Assembly: GCF_002265625.1 (NCBI RefSeq)
Contig: NZ_NOVE01000023.1
Coordinates: 1-47,945, forward strand
Reading direction: 5' to 3'
DNA from: Prevotella sp. 885
GTDB taxonomy: Bacteria > Bacteroidota > Bacteroidia > Bacteroidales > Bacteroidaceae
DNA length: 47,945 bases
Positions 29,203-37,485 of this stretch are shown piece after piece; within the stretch, counting starts at the first letter, position 1, and each line of letters starts with the position of its first letter. Below the pieces are notes generated by a model. The model saw only the letters and a list, made by a program, of their open reading frames with translations. It had not been told where the DNA came from and ran no database searches. A program made the translations under genes and the position numbers.

Positions 29203-29245
29203 AAAAAGGTTGGTTGTAAGCCTATTGCTCGCAACCAACCTTTTT
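29203..29245. terminator. Terminator hairpin, copy 1 of a repeated pair
   Basis: 14-bp stem aaaaaggttggttg (29203-29216) with its complement at 29232-29245. T-runs are present on both strands, so it can serve the alpha-galactosidase and the convergent SPFH operon. Nearly identical to the hairpin at 31098-31140 (40 of 43 bases). Confidence 0.9.
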
Positions 29246-29298
29246 CTTTGTTCTTCCTTTATGTTTCATCATAGCGGCTCAATAGTTCTTCAATAGGG

Positions 29299-29811
29299 CT
29301 ATTTGGCCATTCTTACAGCTATGATTGTTACCAAGGACGTGAGTATCATGACAAACGCTATTATCTTAAAGAATAATGTAAGGCTTCCAAAACAGAAAAA
29401 TGTCAGCGCGATGCCTATTGATATCAATTCTATTGTGAAGATATATGCCCAGTAAACCAGTATCTTTATCTGTCGCATGTTTGTGATTCGTAAGCTCATT
29501 TCAATCAGATAATTGGGACGGTAAGCGGCATACATATAGAATACTGCCAAAGCGGTGCAGAAGCCACCTACGAGTAACAGCCAGTAGGGACTCTCAAAGC
29601 TGTCAGCCTTGCCTGAGAAGTCAATGTGAGTGGGGATTGGTTCACCATTCGATATAGCCAACTTATAAACTATTCCTCCCCAAAGAATGAGTAATAGCAA
29701 ACCAATGATTATCTCAAAGAAAGTATTGGTCAATGTGCGTTGCAGCCGGATTTTTGGATATTCTTGCTCGTCATTGGACGAATCGCAGAAGTGATTAAAG
29801 TTTGTATTCAT
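29299..29811 (-). CDS. DUF1648-domain membrane protein
   Basis: A 170-residue membrane protein. The DUF1648 mark IPTHIDFSGKADSFES lies between the first two of about four membrane helices (ILWGGIVYKLA, LLLVGGFCTALAVFYMYAAY and two later). DUF1648 proteins include SdpI-type immunity and stress proteins, but the job here is not known. I place the start at ATG 29811, which overlaps the stop of the ribbon-helix-helix gene by ATGA, rather than an ATG 75 bases upstream that lies inside that gene. It is last in a three-gene operon after SPFH and Arc-like genes. Confidence 0.75.
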   Translation of the reverse strand: MNTNFNHFCDSSNDEQEYPKIRLQRTLTNTFFEIIIGLLLLILWGGIVYKLAISNGEPIPTHIDFSGKADSFESPYWLLLVGGFCTALAVFYMYAAYRPNYLIEMSLRITNMRQIKILVYWAYIFTIELISIGIALTFFCFGSLTLFFKIIAFVMILTSLVTIIAVRMAK

Positions 29812-30002
29812 AGTTGTGGAGGATTTTTCGTTTGTCGTTTCTTGGGCATTCGTCCGCTCTTGCGCAGAGCCTCGGCGATAATCCATTGCAGTTGTCCGTT
29901 GATGCTGCGGAATTCGTCAGCAGCCCACGCTTCAATGGCGTCCATCGTCTCGGCATCCACGCGCAGAACGAAACTCTTAGTTCCAGTTTCCTTTTTTGTC
30001 AT
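29808..30002 (-). CDS. Arc-like ribbon-helix-helix DNA-binding protein
   Basis: A 64-residue protein with an Arc/MetJ-type ribbon-helix-helix: beta strand TKSFVLRV, then helices AETMDAIEAWAADEF and INGQLQWIIAEALRKSGR. Such dimers bind operators. It sits five bases after the SPFH gene and overlaps the DUF1648 gene by four bases, so it is translationally linked to both and may control the operon or membrane-stress genes. No toxin is adjacent, which argues against a plain toxin-antitoxin pair. Confidence 0.82.
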   Translation of the reverse strand: MTKKETGTKSFVLRVDAETMDAIEAWAADEFRSINGQLQWIIAEALRKSGRMPKKRQTKNPPQL

Positions 30003-30007
30003 ACGGT

Positions 30008-30973
30008 TTAATGGTTTAGAGTTCCGGCGTTGACAACAGGCTGAGCCGAATCGTCACCGCAAAGCACAACGAGCAAGTTGCTCACCATGGCAGCCTTCTT
30101 GTCGTCGTCAAGATCTACGATTTCTTCGCTACTTAGCTTGTCAAGAGCCATTTTCACCATCGACACGGCACCCTCCACAATCTTCTCGCGTGCAGAGATA
30201 ATGGCGTCAGCCTGTTGGCGGCGAAGCATCACGGCGGCAATCTCCGGTGCATAGGCAAGATAGTTGATGCGTGCCTCTACCACTTCTATGCCGGCCATGC
30301 TCAGACGCTCGTCAAGTTTCTCTTCAAGCTGCTTGTTTATCTCGTCGGCACTGTCGCGCAGAGTAAGTTCCGCCTTGCCCGACTCGTTGTTGTCATAGGC
30401 ATAGAGTCCTGCCACCTGACGAAGTGCTGCGTCGCTCTGTGTCTTGACAAAGTTCTCGAAGGCGAGCATCACGTTCGACACGCTTGTTCCGATCTGCTGT
30501 GCTGTTCCGCTCTGTGCCATTGTCTGCGAGTCAATCTCAAACATAGCCTTGTATGTATCCTTTAGCTTCCACACGAGCACCAGTCCTATCATAATCGGAT
30601 TGCCCGTCTTGTCATTAACCTTGATAGGTTCTGCGTCAAGGTTGCGGGCACGAAGAGACAGCTTCTTGGTGTTGATGAAAGGGTGCACCCATGAGTAGCC
30701 CACCTTGGTGTACGTGCCTTTGTATTTTCCGAAGAACATCATCACACGTGCCTCGCCCGGTTCGAGCATCACGAAGCCTGCCCAAATGAAGAGTGTTACG
30801 GCGAATACGGCAAAGCCGAAGCCTACAATCAATCCTGTCAATATGTCATTCAGATTCTGTATGAAGCCAGTAACAATAATCGCTGCACTCAATACTGTCA
30901 ACATGATGTTGACGAAAAGCATGGCAAAACCATTCATGGTCATACCTTTAAACTGAAACTCCTTGTTCTCCAT
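30008..30973 (-). CDS. SPFH/Band 7 membrane protein
   Basis: A 321-residue SPFH-domain protein. Two N-terminal hydrophobic segments (about residues 15-40 and 45-70) are followed by the SPFH domain (about 73-230, LEPGEARVMMFFGKYKGTY) and a helical, Glu/Arg-rich tail with QQADAIISAREKIVEGAV, typical of flotillin/prohibitin-like oligomers. These proteins form membrane scaffolds and handle membrane stress or proteolysis partners. The exact role here is unknown. It is the first gene of a three-gene operon with an Arc-like regulator and a DUF1648 protein. Confidence 0.9.
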   Translation of the reverse strand: MENKEFQFKGMTMNGFAMLFVNIMLTVLSAAIIVTGFIQNLNDILTGLIVGFGFAVFAVTLFIWAGFVMLEPGEARVMMFFGKYKGTYTKVGYSWVHPFINTKKLSLRARNLDAEPIKVNDKTGNPIMIGLVLVWKLKDTYKAMFEIDSQTMAQSGTAQQIGTSVSNVMLAFENFVKTQSDAALRQVAGLYAYDNNESGKAELTLRDSADEINKQLEEKLDERLSMAGIEVVEARINYLAYAPEIAAVMLRRQQADAIISAREKIVEGAVSMVKMALDKLSSEEIVDLDDDKKAAMVSNLLVVLCGDDSAQPVVNAGTLNH

Positions 30974-31097
30974 AATCTTACTTTTTAATGGTTATACATG
31001 TGATTGTTTAGTGATATCATTTTGATATCGCAAAGATATGTCAAATGTTTGGAATGACAAAGAGAAATGTTGATTTTTTTAAGTAAAACTTAAACAA

Positions 31098-31140
31098 AAA
31101 AAGGTTGGTTGTAAGCCCAATGATCGCAACCAACCTTTTT
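31098..31140. terminator. Terminator hairpin, copy 2 of a repeated pair
   Basis: 14-bp stem aaaaaggttggttg (31098-31111) with its complement at 31127-31140. It lies after hsp20 on the minus strand (stop at 31170) and upstream of the SPFH operon. Same orientation as copy 1 (29203-29245); they differ at three of 43 bases, all in the loop. Confidence 0.9.
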
Positions 31141-31169
31141 GCGTTTGTTATCCTGCAAATCGTTATTCT

Positions 31170-31631
31170 TTATTTCACTTCAATGTTCTTCATAATCTTA
31201 GCTTCCTTCTCTGGCGTTATCTTCGGAATTACGATGGTAAGTATGCCATCGGCAACGCTTGCTGAGATATGGTCGCGCTCCACGTCGTCAGGAAGAGTGT
31301 AGCTCTGTTCATAGTTGCCGTATGAGAATTCATGACGCAGATAGCTCTCGTGTCTATCTCTTCTGCAACCACATTCTTTTTCTTCCTCCTTGTGCTCCAT
31401 CTTGTTCTCAATGGCCATGTGGAGCAGACCTTCATTGGTAAGGTTTATTCTTACCCATTCCTTCTTCAGACCAGGAACAGCTACTTCCATAATATATTCT
31501 TCACAAGTCTCCTTGACGTTGATAGCCGGAGCGGTTGTTCTTACCTGTGATGTTGCCTCTGTGTTAAACAATGTGTTGTCTAACCAATCGTTCAACCAAT
31601 TTGAACTGTTATTTCTGCGAACTACTAACAT
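31170..31631 (-). CDS. Small heat shock protein, Hsp20/alpha-crystallin family
   Basis: A 153-residue small heat shock protein. The alpha-crystallin domain runs from about residue 35 (APAINVKETCEEYIMEVAVPGL) to LTIVIPKI near 138, and the C-terminal anchor ITPEK follows. It holds aggregation-prone proteins under stress. An acidic/Cys-rich insert (KEEEKECGCRRDR, about 82-94) in the middle of the domain is unusual and could bind metal or sense oxidation; this is inference. The upstream region carries a sigma-54-type promoter (31704-31718), unlike other genes here. Confidence 0.93.
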   Translation of the reverse strand: MLVVRRNNSSNWLNDWLDNTLFNTEATSQVRTTAPAINVKETCEEYIMEVAVPGLKKEWVRINLTNEGLLHMAIENKMEHKEEEKECGCRRDRHESYLRHEFSYGNYEQSYTLPDDVERDHISASVADGILTIVIPKITPEKEAKIMKNIEVK

Positions 31632-31703
31632 AATGTATTACCTCCAATGTTTAATTGTTTTGCCGTCTGCCTTTATTGCTTCCGGCTTTCATCATGCCAT
31701 AAC

Positions 31704-31718
31704 GCAACTTATGTGCCA
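31704..31718 (-). promoter_or_regulatory. Sigma-54 (RpoN)-type promoter for hsp20
   Basis: On the minus strand the sequence TGGCAC-N5-TTGC matches the -24/-12 consensus, with GG and GC ten bases apart. It lies about 73 bases before the hsp20 ATG (31631), leaving a short leader. Whether it is used is inferred. Confidence 0.55.
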
Positions 31719-31733
31719 TCCGGTAAGGATATT

Positions 31734-31786
31734 GTCAAGTCTGACATTTTAGCCAAATTTGTCATATTGTTGTGTTAAAATGTCAG
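31734..31786. promoter_or_regulatory. Candidate upstream activator site for hsp20
   Basis: A perfect 11-bp inverted repeat, ctgacatttta (31741-31751) with taaaatgtcag (31776-31786), plus TGTCA half-sites at 31734 and 31760. It lies 20-70 bases upstream of the sigma-54-like -24 element, where an enhancer-binding activator would sit. Confidence 0.45.
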
Positions 31787-31847
31787 TTAATCTAAGTTTT
31801 ATTGATTATTTAACAGTAATAATATCTGATATTTAGTATAAATAATA

Positions 31848-31855
31848 TACCTTTG
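31848..31855 (+). promoter_or_regulatory. -7 box for the His-rich protein/TonB receptor operon
   Basis: TACCTTTG matches TAnnTTTG, 62 bases before ATG 31918. Confidence 0.5.
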
Positions 31856-31917
31856 TACTGATAATTTGTATCATCGGCTGCTATGTTTAGCAGTCTGATG
31901 ACAAGATTGATTTCAGA

Positions 31918-32274
31918 ATGCGTACAGTTAACAGAAGGCATAGACGTTTGGCTTGGCTGCTGATATTGGTGTATTTGCCAATGTTGGTGGCGATAAGCTT
32001 CCACCATCATGAGGAGGTGGAAGACGATGTCGTTGCGTCCTATTGTCAGGACTGTCTGCATCATGTTCATCATAGTGGACACATTGCCTCCACACATTCA
32101 TTTACGCACGACTGTCTGCTATGTCAGCTTCATAGCACGTCTTATCTTGTGCCTACTTTGATTGTGCTGGCTGTCTTTGCTGTGATGAGGAGGCTCACCA
32201 TGCAGCGGTCATGTCCAAAGCCATGTCTGCTGATTGTGGGCGTAAGGAGCACAAGAGCTCCGCCTTATTGTTGA
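31918..32274 (+). CDS. Histidine/cysteine-rich membrane protein
   Basis: A 118-residue protein with a basic start (MRTVNRRHRR), a first hydrophobic stretch (LAWLLILVYLPMLVAI, about residues 11-26), a periplasmic-side His/Cys-rich part (FHHHEE, CQDCLHHVHHSGH, HDCLLCQLH; about 28-72) and a second hydrophobic stretch (about 75-90). The clusters suggest it binds a transition metal such as zinc, copper, nickel or cobalt. It lies 51 bases upstream of a TonB-dependent receptor gene, which supports a metal sensing or handover role. It resembles the loosely defined His-rich proteins often next to such receptors; the metal is unknown. Confidence 0.7.
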   Translation: MRTVNRRHRRLAWLLILVYLPMLVAISFHHHEEVEDDVVASYCQDCLHHVHHSGHIASTHSFTHDCLLCQLHSTSYLVPTLIVLAVFAVMRRLTMQRSCPKPCLLIVGVRSTRAPPYC

Positions 32275-32325
32275 TGGTCACCCCATGTGTTTTTTTGAGA
32301 CAAACAACAATAAGGAAACAAATAA

Positions 32326-34479
32326 ATGAACAATATATATAAATCGTTATTGCTGATGGGCGTATGCTCGTCGGCAACAGTCCCCGTTATGGCTATAACC
32401 GAAGAAGCAGACACCACTCGCCATCAGCCAATGACCGAAACCAATGTGAAGCTAAACGAAGTGGTGGTCACAGGACTTACAGGACATCAGAAACTCGGAA
32501 CGTCGGCAGCTCCTATAAGCATCGTATCGTCTCGCCAACTTGAAGCACAGCCTTCCACAAATATCATAGACGCCATCAGTCATCAGCCGGGCGTGTCACA
32601 GATAACCACAGGCAGCGGCATCTCAAAGCCCGTTATACGCGGTATGGGATATAATCGTGTAGTGGTGGTAAACGACGGTGTGCGTCAGGAAGGTCAGCAG
32701 TGGGGCGATGAGCATGGAGTTGAGATAGACGCAGCGTCGGTTCACTCTGTCGAAATACTTAAAGGTCCTGCCAGTCTGATGTATGGCTCGGATGCTTTGG
32801 CAGGTGTGATAGTTTTCAATAGCGCACCGGTACTTCCAATGGGAGAGATGAGCGGCAACATAATGAGCGGTTATCAGACCAACAACGGACTCTTCGACTA
32901 TTCACTTAATTTTGCTGGCAATAAGCGTGGCTTTGTGTGGAATACTCGCTACAGTGGCAAGATGGCGCATGCATATAAGAACCGTTACGATGGTTATGTG
33001 TATGGCTCTGCTTTCCGTGAGCAGTCGTTCGTGCAGATGCTTGGCTGGAATCATCGTGTCGGACACACTCATCTTACGCTCGACTATTATCATCTTACAC
33101 CAGGAATAATTGAGGGAGAACGTGATGAAGAGACGGGCAGACTTGAGATTCCTGACGGCTTCAATCTTAAGAGTTATGGTCGTTCTCTGCCGTTCCAGCA
33201 GATCCATCACTACAAGGCTGTCCTTGACAATATGTGGTATGTGGGTGAAGGCAACATAAAGTTGCTTGCTGCTTACCAGCAGAACCGCAGACAGGAATAT
33301 GAGGAGAAGCGCGATGAATGCGGGCTCGACCTAATGCTCCATACTGTCAACTATGATTTGCACTACACATCGCCATTGTTGGGTTCGTGGAAAATTGCCG
33401 CTGGACTGAACGGTATGTGGCAACGGTCTGTCAATAAGGGCACAGAGTTTCTCATCCCAGATTATAGCCTCTTCGACTATGGCTTGTTTGCCACAGCCAC
33501 GTGCAATGTTGATAAGCTGAATCTTAGTGGTGGTGTGCGTTATGACCATCGTCATCTGCATGGCGATAATCTCTTGGAAGATGAAGAGGATGGCGGCGTC
33601 GTGGAGCGTTTCAAGGCTTTCAGCCGTGGGTTCGACGGGTTCTCGGGCAGTTTAGGAATGGCTTACGAACTGCTGCCGAACTTTAATATCAAGCTGAATG
33701 CGTCGTGCGGATTCCGTGCGCCAAACATCAGTGAACTTGCTTCTAACGGTGAGCATGAGGGAACACAGCGTTATGAGATTGGCAATACGGCTTTAAAGCC
33801 GGAACAAAGTTGGCAGCTCGATCTCGGACTCGACTATTCTTCGGAGATTGTGTCTGCCGAGCTTTCGCTCTTCGCCAATCGCATCAGCAACTATATCTTC
33901 AGCACGCGTCTCACCGATGCCGATGGCACGCCGGTCGTTACAGACGGCTCCGACACCTACCGATTCACCTCGGGAGATGCCCGTCTGATGGGTGGTGAAG
34001 TGCATGTGGATGTCCATCCGTTTGAGCGCTTGCACATAGGCAATAGTTTCGCTTATGTGGATGCCGTGCAACTCGGTCAGCCACACGAAGCAAAGTATCT
34101 GCCGTTCACTCCTGCTCCTCGTTGGCAAGGAGATGTGCGTTACGAGATTGTTTGTGACGGACGCACGTTCGACAATATGTACGTGAAGTTTGCCGTTGAC
34201 TGCAATCTTCGTCAGAACCATTATTATGCAGCCGGCGGTACGGAGACAGCCACACCATCATATACATTATTAAATATGTATGCAGGAACCGACATAAAAA
34301 GCCACGGCAAGCGCATTGCTTCGCTGTATGTTTCGTGTGAGAACATCACCGACCGTGCTTATCAGAGTCATCTAAGCCGACTGAAATATCTTGACGTGAA
34401 TAAGGCTACGGGCAGAATGGGAGTGTTTAATATGGGTCGCAACTTTACATTCAAGGTTGTTGTGCCGATAGGATTATAA
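32326..34479 (+). CDS. TonB-dependent outer-membrane receptor, probable metal uptake
   Basis: A 717-residue receptor: signal peptide, a plug domain (about residues 48-165) with LNEVVVTGL, DAISHQPGVSQI, PVIRGMGYNRVVVVNDGVRQ and VEILKGPASLMYGSDALAG, then a 22-strand-type barrel ending KVVVPIGL. It imports a ligand across the outer membrane with energy from TonB. The plug resembles ZnuD/heme-type receptors and has the stretch EGQQWGDEHGVEID. The His-rich neighbour favours a metal or metal complex. No SusD partner follows, so carbohydrate uptake is unlikely. A terminator follows at 34495-34540. Confidence 0.92.
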   Translation: MNNIYKSLLLMGVCSSATVPVMAITEEADTTRHQPMTETNVKLNEVVVTGLTGHQKLGTSAAPISIVSSRQLEAQPSTNIIDAISHQPGVSQITTGSGISKPVIRGMGYNRVVVVNDGVRQEGQQWGDEHGVEIDAASVHSVEILKGPASLMYGSDALAGVIVFNSAPVLPMGEMSGNIMSGYQTNNGLFDYSLNFAGNKRGFVWNTRYSGKMAHAYKNRYDGYVYGSAFREQSFVQMLGWNHRVGHTHLTLDYYHLTPGIIEGERDEETGRLEIPDGFNLKSYGRSLPFQQIHHYKAVLDNMWYVGEGNIKLLAAYQQNRRQEYEEKRDECGLDLMLHTVNYDLHYTSPLLGSWKIAAGLNGMWQRSVNKGTEFLIPDYSLFDYGLFATATCNVDKLNLSGGVRYDHRHLHGDNLLEDEEDGGVVERFKAFSRGFDGFSGSLGMAYELLPNFNIKLNASCGFRAPNISELASNGEHEGTQRYEIGNTALKPEQSWQLDLGLDYSSEIVSAELSLFANRISNYIFSTRLTDADGTPVVTDGSDTYRFTSGDARLMGGEVHVDVHPFERLHIGNSFAYVDAVQLGQPHEAKYLPFTPAPRWQGDVRYEIVCDGRTFDNMYVKFAVDCNLRQNHYYAAGGTETATPSYTLLNMYAGTDIKSHGKRIASLYVSCENITDRAYQSHLSRLKYLDVNKATGRMGVFNMGRNFTFKVVVPIGL

Positions 34480-34494
34480 ATAAAGAGTGATATG

Positions 34495-34540
34495 AAAAAA
34501 CGGTCAGGAAAAGGTTATGTTACTTTTTGCCTGACCGTTT
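34495..34540. terminator. Bidirectional terminator between TonB receptor and MFS gene
   Basis: Stem aaacggtcagg (34498-34508) with cctgaccgttt (34530-34540), a 21-base loop with extra A/T pairing, A-run before and T-rich sequence after. It serves the receptor gene and the convergent MFS gene. Confidence 0.8.
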
Positions 34541-34568
34541 GTTGTTTTTATTTGGGGTGATAAAATGG

Positions 34569-35789
34569 CTATTTTGTCTTCTGCGTATTAGGCAGCAGTC
34601 CGGCTATGATTCCTAACAGCGGCAGGAAAGCGCTTACTTGGAATATGAACTCTATGCTTGTCTTATCAGCCAGCCATCCGAAGAAAGCCGAACCCAGTCC
34701 GCCCAGTCCGAACATCAGTCCGAAAAATACGCCGGCTATCATGCCCACTTTGTCAGGCATGAGGTCGGTGGCGTAAACCACGATAGACGAGAATGCTGAG
34801 GCGATAATCAGACCTGAGAGGAAACAGCAGACTATAGTCCATGTCAGACCCACGTAAGGCATGGCAAGAGCGAATGGGGCTGCTCCGAGGATGGAGAACC
34901 AGATGACGTATTTACGTCCGAATCGGTCGCCGAGCATGCCTCCTGCTACGGTTCCGATGGCAAAGGCTGCGAGGAACACGAAGAGGAACAGCTGCGATGC
35001 CCTTACCGACACGCCGAACTTGTCAATGAGGAAGAACGTGAAGTAGCTCGTGATGCACGAAGTGTAGAAATACTTAGAGAACACGAGGAGAATGAGTATA
35101 GCCAAAGCTCCGTATTTGGCTCGCTTTGAGATGTTGTTGTTCAGCTCCGGCGTTTTCTGCGGATGCTTCACAATATACTTCAGCCTTGCCTTATACCATG
35201 CTCCGAGCCTTATCATTATCAGGGCTGCAAGTAGAGCTGCTAAGGCAAACCACGAAATGGAGTGCTGTCCGTAAGGGAGGATGATTATGGCAGCAAGCAG
35301 CGGTCCGAGTGCAGATCCGCCATTGCCTCCAACCTGGAATATCGATTGCGCCAGACTCTTCTTGCCGCCCGACGCCATTTGGGTTACGCGTGAGGCGGTG
35401 GGGTGGAAGACGGACGAACCGAAGCCCACGATGCTCACAGCGATGAGTATGGCAAGGTAATTATTGGCGAAGGCAAGAAGCAGGAGGCCGGTCAGCGTGA
35501 AGCACATGCCTACGGAAAGGGCGTAGGGGCGCGGATGGCGGTCGGCATACAGTCCGGTGAACGGTTGCAGGATGGATGAGGTCATCTGAAAGACGAGCGT
35601 GATGAGTCCGATCTGTGCGAAAGAGAAGTCGAAATTAGCCTTCAGAATGGGATATATTGACGGTATGATAGACTGTATCATGTCGTTAAGGAAGTGTGAG
35701 ATGCCGCATATCACGAGCATGGAATAGACGGTTCCCTCTGTCATTGAGGGATTGCCTTTTAGCTTTTGACTGATGGTTTTGAGTTTCAT
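34569..35789 (-). CDS. MFS exporter of the fosmidomycin-resistance (Fsr) type
   Basis: A 406-residue transporter with about 12 membrane helices. The start SHFLNDMIQSIIPSIYPILK and the block FGSSVFHPTASRVTQMASGGKKSLAQS are marks of the Fsr family, which exports fosmidomycin and related compounds by proton antiport in E. coli. The natural substrate here is unknown. It is divergent from a MATE exporter, with a 113-base gap and a -7-like TACTTTTG on the minus strand (35819-35826). Together they form a two-exporter locus. Confidence 0.9.
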   Translation of the reverse strand: MKLKTISQKLKGNPSMTEGTVYSMLVICGISHFLNDMIQSIIPSIYPILKANFDFSFAQIGLITLVFQMTSSILQPFTGLYADRHPRPYALSVGMCFTLTGLLLLAFANNYLAILIAVSIVGFGSSVFHPTASRVTQMASGGKKSLAQSIFQVGGNGGSALGPLLAAIIILPYGQHSISWFALAALLAALIMIRLGAWYKARLKYIVKHPQKTPELNNNISKRAKYGALAILILLVFSKYFYTSCITSYFTFFLIDKFGVSVRASQLFLFVFLAAFAIGTVAGGMLGDRFGRKYVIWFSILGAAPFALAMPYVGLTWTIVCCFLSGLIIASAFSSIVVYATDLMPDKVGMIAGVFFGLMFGLGGLGSAFFGWLADKTSIEFIFQVSAFLPLLGIIAGLLPNTQKTK

Positions 35790-35818
35790 TATCTGATTGT
35801 CTTTTCTATTTTACGATG

Positions 35819-35826
35819 CAAAAGTA
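35819..35826 (-). promoter_or_regulatory. -7 box for the MFS gene
   Basis: TACTTTTG on the minus strand matches TAnnTTTG, 30 bases before ATG 35789. Confidence 0.5.
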
Positions 35827-35869
35827 CTCATTATTACTCATTTTTTGTGGTGTTTCCTTATTATTGTGG

Positions 35870-35877
35870 TACCTTTG
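35870..35877 (+). promoter_or_regulatory. -7 box for the MATE gene
   Basis: TACCTTTG matches TAnnTTTG, 25 bases before ATG 35903. A possible -33 TTTG lies at 35844-35847, with a spacer of 22 bases, a little long. Confidence 0.55.
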
Positions 35878-35902
35878 CATAATATATTTGCAAACATAAT
35901 AA

Positions 35903-37255
35903 ATGTCAGAGAAACTAACTAAGGACTCCATTGATCTCAGTACGCTGAGCATCCCGCGTCTTTTCGGACGCTATTTTCTCCCTACATTGTTCGGTATGCT
36001 CAGCATATCGGCGATGACAGCCATTGACGGCATCTTCGTAGGTCATGCTGTGGGAGCGGACGGCATTGCTGCCATAAACATCTGTGTGCCCATTCTTATG
36101 GTGGTGACAGGACTGGCTCTGATGATGGGAGCCGGCTGTTCCGTAGTGGCATCCATCCATATGGCGCAGCACAAACTCAAGGCAGCCCGCATCAATGTCA
36201 CTCAGGCTTGGATATTCGCCACAATCGTGATCTTGGCGATGATAATTCCGGTGATGCTGTTCCCGTCGGCAATAGGACGTATGCTCGGTTCGTCAGATGC
36301 TTTGCTGCCTTTGGTGCGCGAGTATATGCTTGGCTTTATGCCCGGCGAGTTGTTCGGCGTGTGGGCGGCTTTGCTGTTGTTTGTCATCCGCCTTGACGGT
36401 AGCCCGCGTCTTGCCATGTGGTGCAACGTGGTGTCGGCTGTAGCCAATATCTTCCTCGACTGGTTTATGATAGTATATATGGGGTGGGGGCTTTGGGGAG
36501 CTGCCGTTGCCTCGGCGTTGAGTATGACCATTGGCGGCATCATAGCCATGTGGTATATGCTTTTCGCGGCACGTCAGCTGCGACCCATCCGACTGAAATG
36601 GAGCCGTCGCTCCCTGCTCTATTCCGTCCGAAACATCGGCTATCAATGCACCATCGGACTGTCTGCCCTTATGGGAGAATGTACGATGGCGGTGCTTGCC
36701 CTCATCGGCAACTACATATTCGGTTCTTATCTGGGCGATCCTGGCATCGGCGCATTCGGAATAGCCTGCTATTACACTCCCTTTGTGTATATGATAGGCA
36801 ATGCGGTGGCACAGTCTGCACAACCGATCATCAGTTTCAATTATGGTACTGGTGACGGTCGTCGAGTCAGTTCCACATTGCGTGTGGCTCTGCTGGCTGC
36901 TGTCGTATGTGGAGCGTCGGCGAGTGCAGCGTTCATGCTCCTTCCTGAACAGCTTGTAGAGTTGTTCATAGACCGTAGTGAGGCAGCCTTCCCTCTTGCC
37001 GTCAAAGGTTTCCCGCTGATGGCTCTGGCGTTTGTGTTTTTCATTGTCAACCTCACGCTTATAGGTTATTTCCAGAGCATAGAGCGCGTGCGTTCGGCTA
37101 TGGTGTTCGCCCTGCTGCGCGGCCTCTTCTTCCTCGTACCCTGCTTCATCTTCCTTCCGATGGTGTTCGGCGAAACCGGCATTTGGCTGGCGTTGGGCAT
37201 GTCAGAGATGCTGACAACGCTTTGCATAATCGCTTATATGGTACGTTTACGATAA
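35903..37255 (+). CDS. MATE-family efflux transporter
   Basis: A 450-residue MATE transporter with about 12 membrane helices in two related halves. FGRYFLPTLFGMLSISAMTAIDGIFVGHAVG starts the first half, and GECTMAVLALIGNYIFGSYLG with AQSAQPIISFNYGTGD marks the second. Relatives export cationic drugs or metabolites using sodium or proton gradients. It is divergent from the Fsr-type MFS exporter. The substrate is unknown. The next 640 bases hold no gene. Confidence 0.92.
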   Translation: MSEKLTKDSIDLSTLSIPRLFGRYFLPTLFGMLSISAMTAIDGIFVGHAVGADGIAAINICVPILMVVTGLALMMGAGCSVVASIHMAQHKLKAARINVTQAWIFATIVILAMIIPVMLFPSAIGRMLGSSDALLPLVREYMLGFMPGELFGVWAALLLFVIRLDGSPRLAMWCNVVSAVANIFLDWFMIVYMGWGLWGAAVASALSMTIGGIIAMWYMLFAARQLRPIRLKWSRRSLLYSVRNIGYQCTIGLSALMGECTMAVLALIGNYIFGSYLGDPGIGAFGIACYYTPFVYMIGNAVAQSAQPIISFNYGTGDGRRVSSTLRVALLAAVVCGASASAAFMLLPEQLVELFIDRSEAAFPLAVKGFPLMALAFVFFIVNLTLIGYFQSIERVRSAMVFALLRGLFFLVPCFIFLPMVFGETGIWLALGMSEMLTTLCIIAYMVRLR

Positions 37256-37485
37256 ACGGCAATGTGCTCTCATCATCTTATTCTTCTTACATTGCCGCCG
37301 GCAAAACTATTTCCCTTTTGTTTTAGCTGATGACAATATTTGCATTCCTGATGCTCAATACTATGAGCTGAGCGCACAACAAAATCTTTGGTGCGAAATT
37401 CTTGAGTTTTGAGCGTTTGAGGACAACGTGCTAATACACAGCGCGTTATGCGGTTTTCTGGAGAAATGTTATGAAATCAGACTCG

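Noticed and set aside
29808..30002. Antitoxin of a toxin-antitoxin pair
   Set aside because: No toxin-like gene is adjacent; the partners are an SPFH protein and a DUF1648 membrane protein.
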